This document shows positions 30,358 to 31,508 of a stretch of DNA of 31,508 nt, in pieces; positions within the stretch are counted from its first letter, which is position 1; every line of letters begins with the position of its first letter. The notes under the pieces were generated by a model. It had not been told where the DNA came from and did not search any database. It saw only the letters and a program-made list of their open reading frames with translations. The translations under genes were made by a program, and so were the position numbers. The DNA is from Savagea sp. (GTDB lineage Bacteria > Bacillota > Bacilli > Bacillales_A > Planococcaceae), in assembly GCA_030146155.1 (NCBI GenBank), contig JASLCF010000176.1, positions 1-31,508 of the forward strand, written 5' to 3'.

Positions 30358-30540
30358 ATGAACCGCAAAGAAATTGAACAAGAAATGACAGAATTAAAAT
30401 ATGATTACATGAACTTACAACATGATATTGAAAAATTAGAAGTGACTGGACATGCCCAACAAGTTGAACAGTCTGAGGAACGACTTGCTAAAATGGAAGA
30501 ACGTTTAGCAGCGTTACGTCTCCTTCTAAACGACTGCTAA
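30358..30540 (+). CDS. SE1832 family protein
   Basis: A 60-residue, highly charged helical protein (NRKEIEQEMTELKYDYMNLQ, then heptad-like leucines to the end), matching the small SE1832 family named from Staphylococcus epidermidis. A coiled coil over the whole length is likely. Function is unknown. GAGGAG lies 10 bases upstream of the ATG, and a sigma-A-like promoter precedes it. The lipoprotein gene follows 60 nt later with no terminator between them. Confidence 0.85.
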   Translation: MNRKEIEQEMTELKYDYMNLQHDIEKLEVTGHAQQVEQSEERLAKMEERLAALRLLLNDC

Positions 30541-30549
30541 TTGCTGTAA

Positions 30550-30590
30550 CCTTTCCCATCAGTTTCCGTCTACTTCGGAAAGACGAAAGG
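30550..30590 (+). promoter_or_regulatory. Hairpin that can cover the lipoprotein ribosome binding site
   Basis: TTTCCG (30563-30568) pairs with CGGAAA (30576-30581), and an outer CCTTTC (30550-30555) can pair with GAAAGG (30585-30590), which is the core of the ribosome binding site of the lipoprotein gene. If formed, this would hide the site. Confidence 0.4.
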
Positions 30591-30600
30591 AGACTTCTCG

Positions 30601-31101
30601 ATGAAAAGACTTATTCAAGTATTTCTAGTTTGCCTCGTCTTACTTCTCATCAGTTGTACGCCTAAACAAGAACAACTAGAAAAAAAGGGTAAACACCCTG
30701 AGGCTTTCTTTACTAAAATAGCTGGACAATGGGAAGATAATCAGCAAGTCGCTATCATTTTTAAAGACCAGGAAGAGTTACAACAACACTGGACAACTGC
30801 AAAAATCGATCAACCGATTCCTCATTTAAAAGAAGATGAAATGGTTGTCTTTGTCCCTCTTCTTGAAAATGGGTGCGGAAGTAGTGTTATCGCTGTAGAG
30901 CAGAAAAATGGGTTAATTGCTATCGATGTCATGCCTACCCCTATTTTCGAAGGGAAAGTAACAGGTGACGAGCTCGCTTGTCCAGAAATTGCAATCTACT
31001 CTCAACTCGTTTTAATCGTAAAAAAACAAAATGAACCCGTCATTGAACTCTATGAGAGGTGGAATGATTCGCGTCAACTCACTAAGCGAATACACACATA
31101 A
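30601..31101 (+). CDS. Unknown lipoprotein
   Basis: A 166-residue exported lipoprotein. The signal has a basic start (MKR), a hydrophobic core and a lipobox LISC with the lipidated Cys19. The mature part is a single domain with strand-rich stretches (VAIIFKDQEEL, DEMVVFVPLLENGCGSSVIAV, QLVLIVKKQNEPVIELYERW). Two further cysteines (ENGCGSS and ELACPEI) could form a disulfide outside the cell. I do not recognise the family. AAAGGAG precedes the ATG. It is probably cotranscribed with the SE1832 gene. Confidence 0.83.
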   Translation: MKRLIQVFLVCLVLLLISCTPKQEQLEKKGKHPEAFFTKIAGQWEDNQQVAIIFKDQEELQQHWTTAKIDQPIPHLKEDEMVVFVPLLENGCGSSVIAVEQKNGLIAIDVMPTPIFEGKVTGDELACPEIAIYSQLVLIVKKQNEPVIELYERWNDSRQLTKRIHT

Positions 31102-31180
31102 AGTCATCATTGACAAGATGAGAGAGAAGACCTTCTTTTACCAGATGTTACAATACCTGAAGTTCCTACTCCTATTTTTT

Positions 31181-31298
31181 ACAGGGAATTTCACTTGTTT
31201 GCTATTTAAAATAAAAATAACGTTAGTGAAATGCCATCACCTTCTCCAAAATCAGGGGAAGGTGATTTTTTTCACCAACGCTATCTATTATAGAATCA
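31181..31298 (-). repeat. Hairpin repeat copy 3, terminator of the C26 gene
   Basis: The core at 31219-31282 (64 bp) matches copies 1 and 2 with a few changes (AACGCT for AACGTT in one arm, two bases shorter). On the minus strand the stem is followed by ATTTTTATTTT. It starts 16 nt after the C26 stop codon. Its left flank 31181-31218 is 35/38 identical to that of copy 1. Confidence 0.8.
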
Positions 31299-31508
31299 TT
31301 ATTTTGAACAGCTCGTAATGAAGCGCTCAAAAATTTGTAAAGATTCGTCATTATCTGAGTGAATTAATAATTCTGGATGCCACTGCACACCCACTGCAAA
31401 TGTATATTTACGGCTTTCAATCGCTTCAATGACACCATCTGAAGTATGAGCAGAAGCTACAAAACCTTCTCCTACATCTTTCACTGCTTGGTGATGGAAA
31501 CTATTGAT
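31299..31508 (-). CDS. Gamma-glutamyl-GABA hydrolase family (peptidase C26), C-terminal part
   Basis: The last 69 codons of a gene that continues beyond the right edge. The frame enters with INSFHHQAVKDVGEGFVASA, then DGVIEAIESRKY and VGVQWHPE. This is the C-terminal signature of class I glutamine amidotransferase-like hydrolases of the PuuD/C26 group; the His and Glu of WHPE complete the Cys-His-Glu triad. Such enzymes split gamma-glutamyl-GABA or related gamma-glutamyl amides. The nucleophile cysteine and the start lie outside the window, so the substrate cannot be judged. The hairpin repeat copy 3 follows the stop. Confidence 0.9.
   Translation of the reverse strand: MNSFHHQAVKDVGEGFVASAHTSDGVIEAIESRKYTFAVGVQWHPELLIHSDNDESLQIFERFITSCSK

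Overview
The window is a gene-dense, low-GC chromosomal segment from a Bacillales bacterium. The best fit is the Planococcaceae (Caryophanaceae) or a close relative, but the genus cannot be told from this sequence. The evidence is a run of orthologues in roughly the order of the Bacillus subtilis ywd-ywi region (ung, ywdI, ywdK, lipL/ywfL, ywfO, ywgA, ywhB, ywhD, ywiB, argS), plus the bacillithiol pair yojF-bshB2, MntR, CvfB, YpuA and an SDR-type threonine dehydrogenase. I see no phage, integrase, transposase gene, CRISPR array, tRNA or rRNA.

Layout. 1-2.3 kb: a YidC-type insertase, an AraC-family regulator and a YtxH-type stress protein, all on the minus strand. 2.3-2.9 kb: an AT-rich stretch with no gene. 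2.9-9.7 kb: a metal and envelope block on the minus strand, with cadC-cadA and a double-GNAT protein, then mntR-cvfB-ypuA, a small GNAT protein and a DUF4064 membrane protein. 9.8-12.6 kb: ywiB-argS, preceded by a 265-bp spacer that looks like a structured RNA or leader ending in a terminator, then ywhD. 12.7-17.9 kb: a 4-oxalocrotonate tautomerase, the operon lipL-ywfO-ywgA, and the operon DUF4230-ung-57aa-ywdI-ywdK. The 57-aa gene is a small four-cysteine protein starting with GTG. 18.0-19.0 kb: yojF-bshB2 on the plus strand. 19.0-19.8 kb: an 809-bp spacer with repeat debris. 19.8-24.8 kb: tdh and kbl (threonine to glycine plus acetyl-CoA) separated by a plus-strand unknown membrane gene, with two YczE paralogues and YbaK upstream of kbl. 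24.8-28.2 kb: topB with an unknown 183-aa partner, and an FMN reductase. 28.3-31.5 kb: a CPA1 antiporter, an SE1832-family protein, a lipoprotein and the end of a peptidase C26 gene.

Regulation visible in the DNA. Two CadC-type operators flank the cad promoter. A sigma-A promoter in front of mntR lies inside an inverted repeat and is followed by a hairpin. A near-consensus CcpA (cre) site lies between tdh and its divergent neighbour. A sigma-B-like promoter precedes the YtxH gene. Several genes (topB, ybaK, DUF4064, ywiB) have a terminator-like hairpin directly in front of their ribosome binding site.

Most notable signals: (1) a two-domain RNA structure upstream of ywiB-argS; (2) a 64-66-bp hairpin repeat present three times, each time just downstream of a minus-strand gene and ending in a T-rich tract, so it looks like a dispersed terminator cassette; (3) the 57-aa four-cysteine protein translationally coupled between ung and ywdI.
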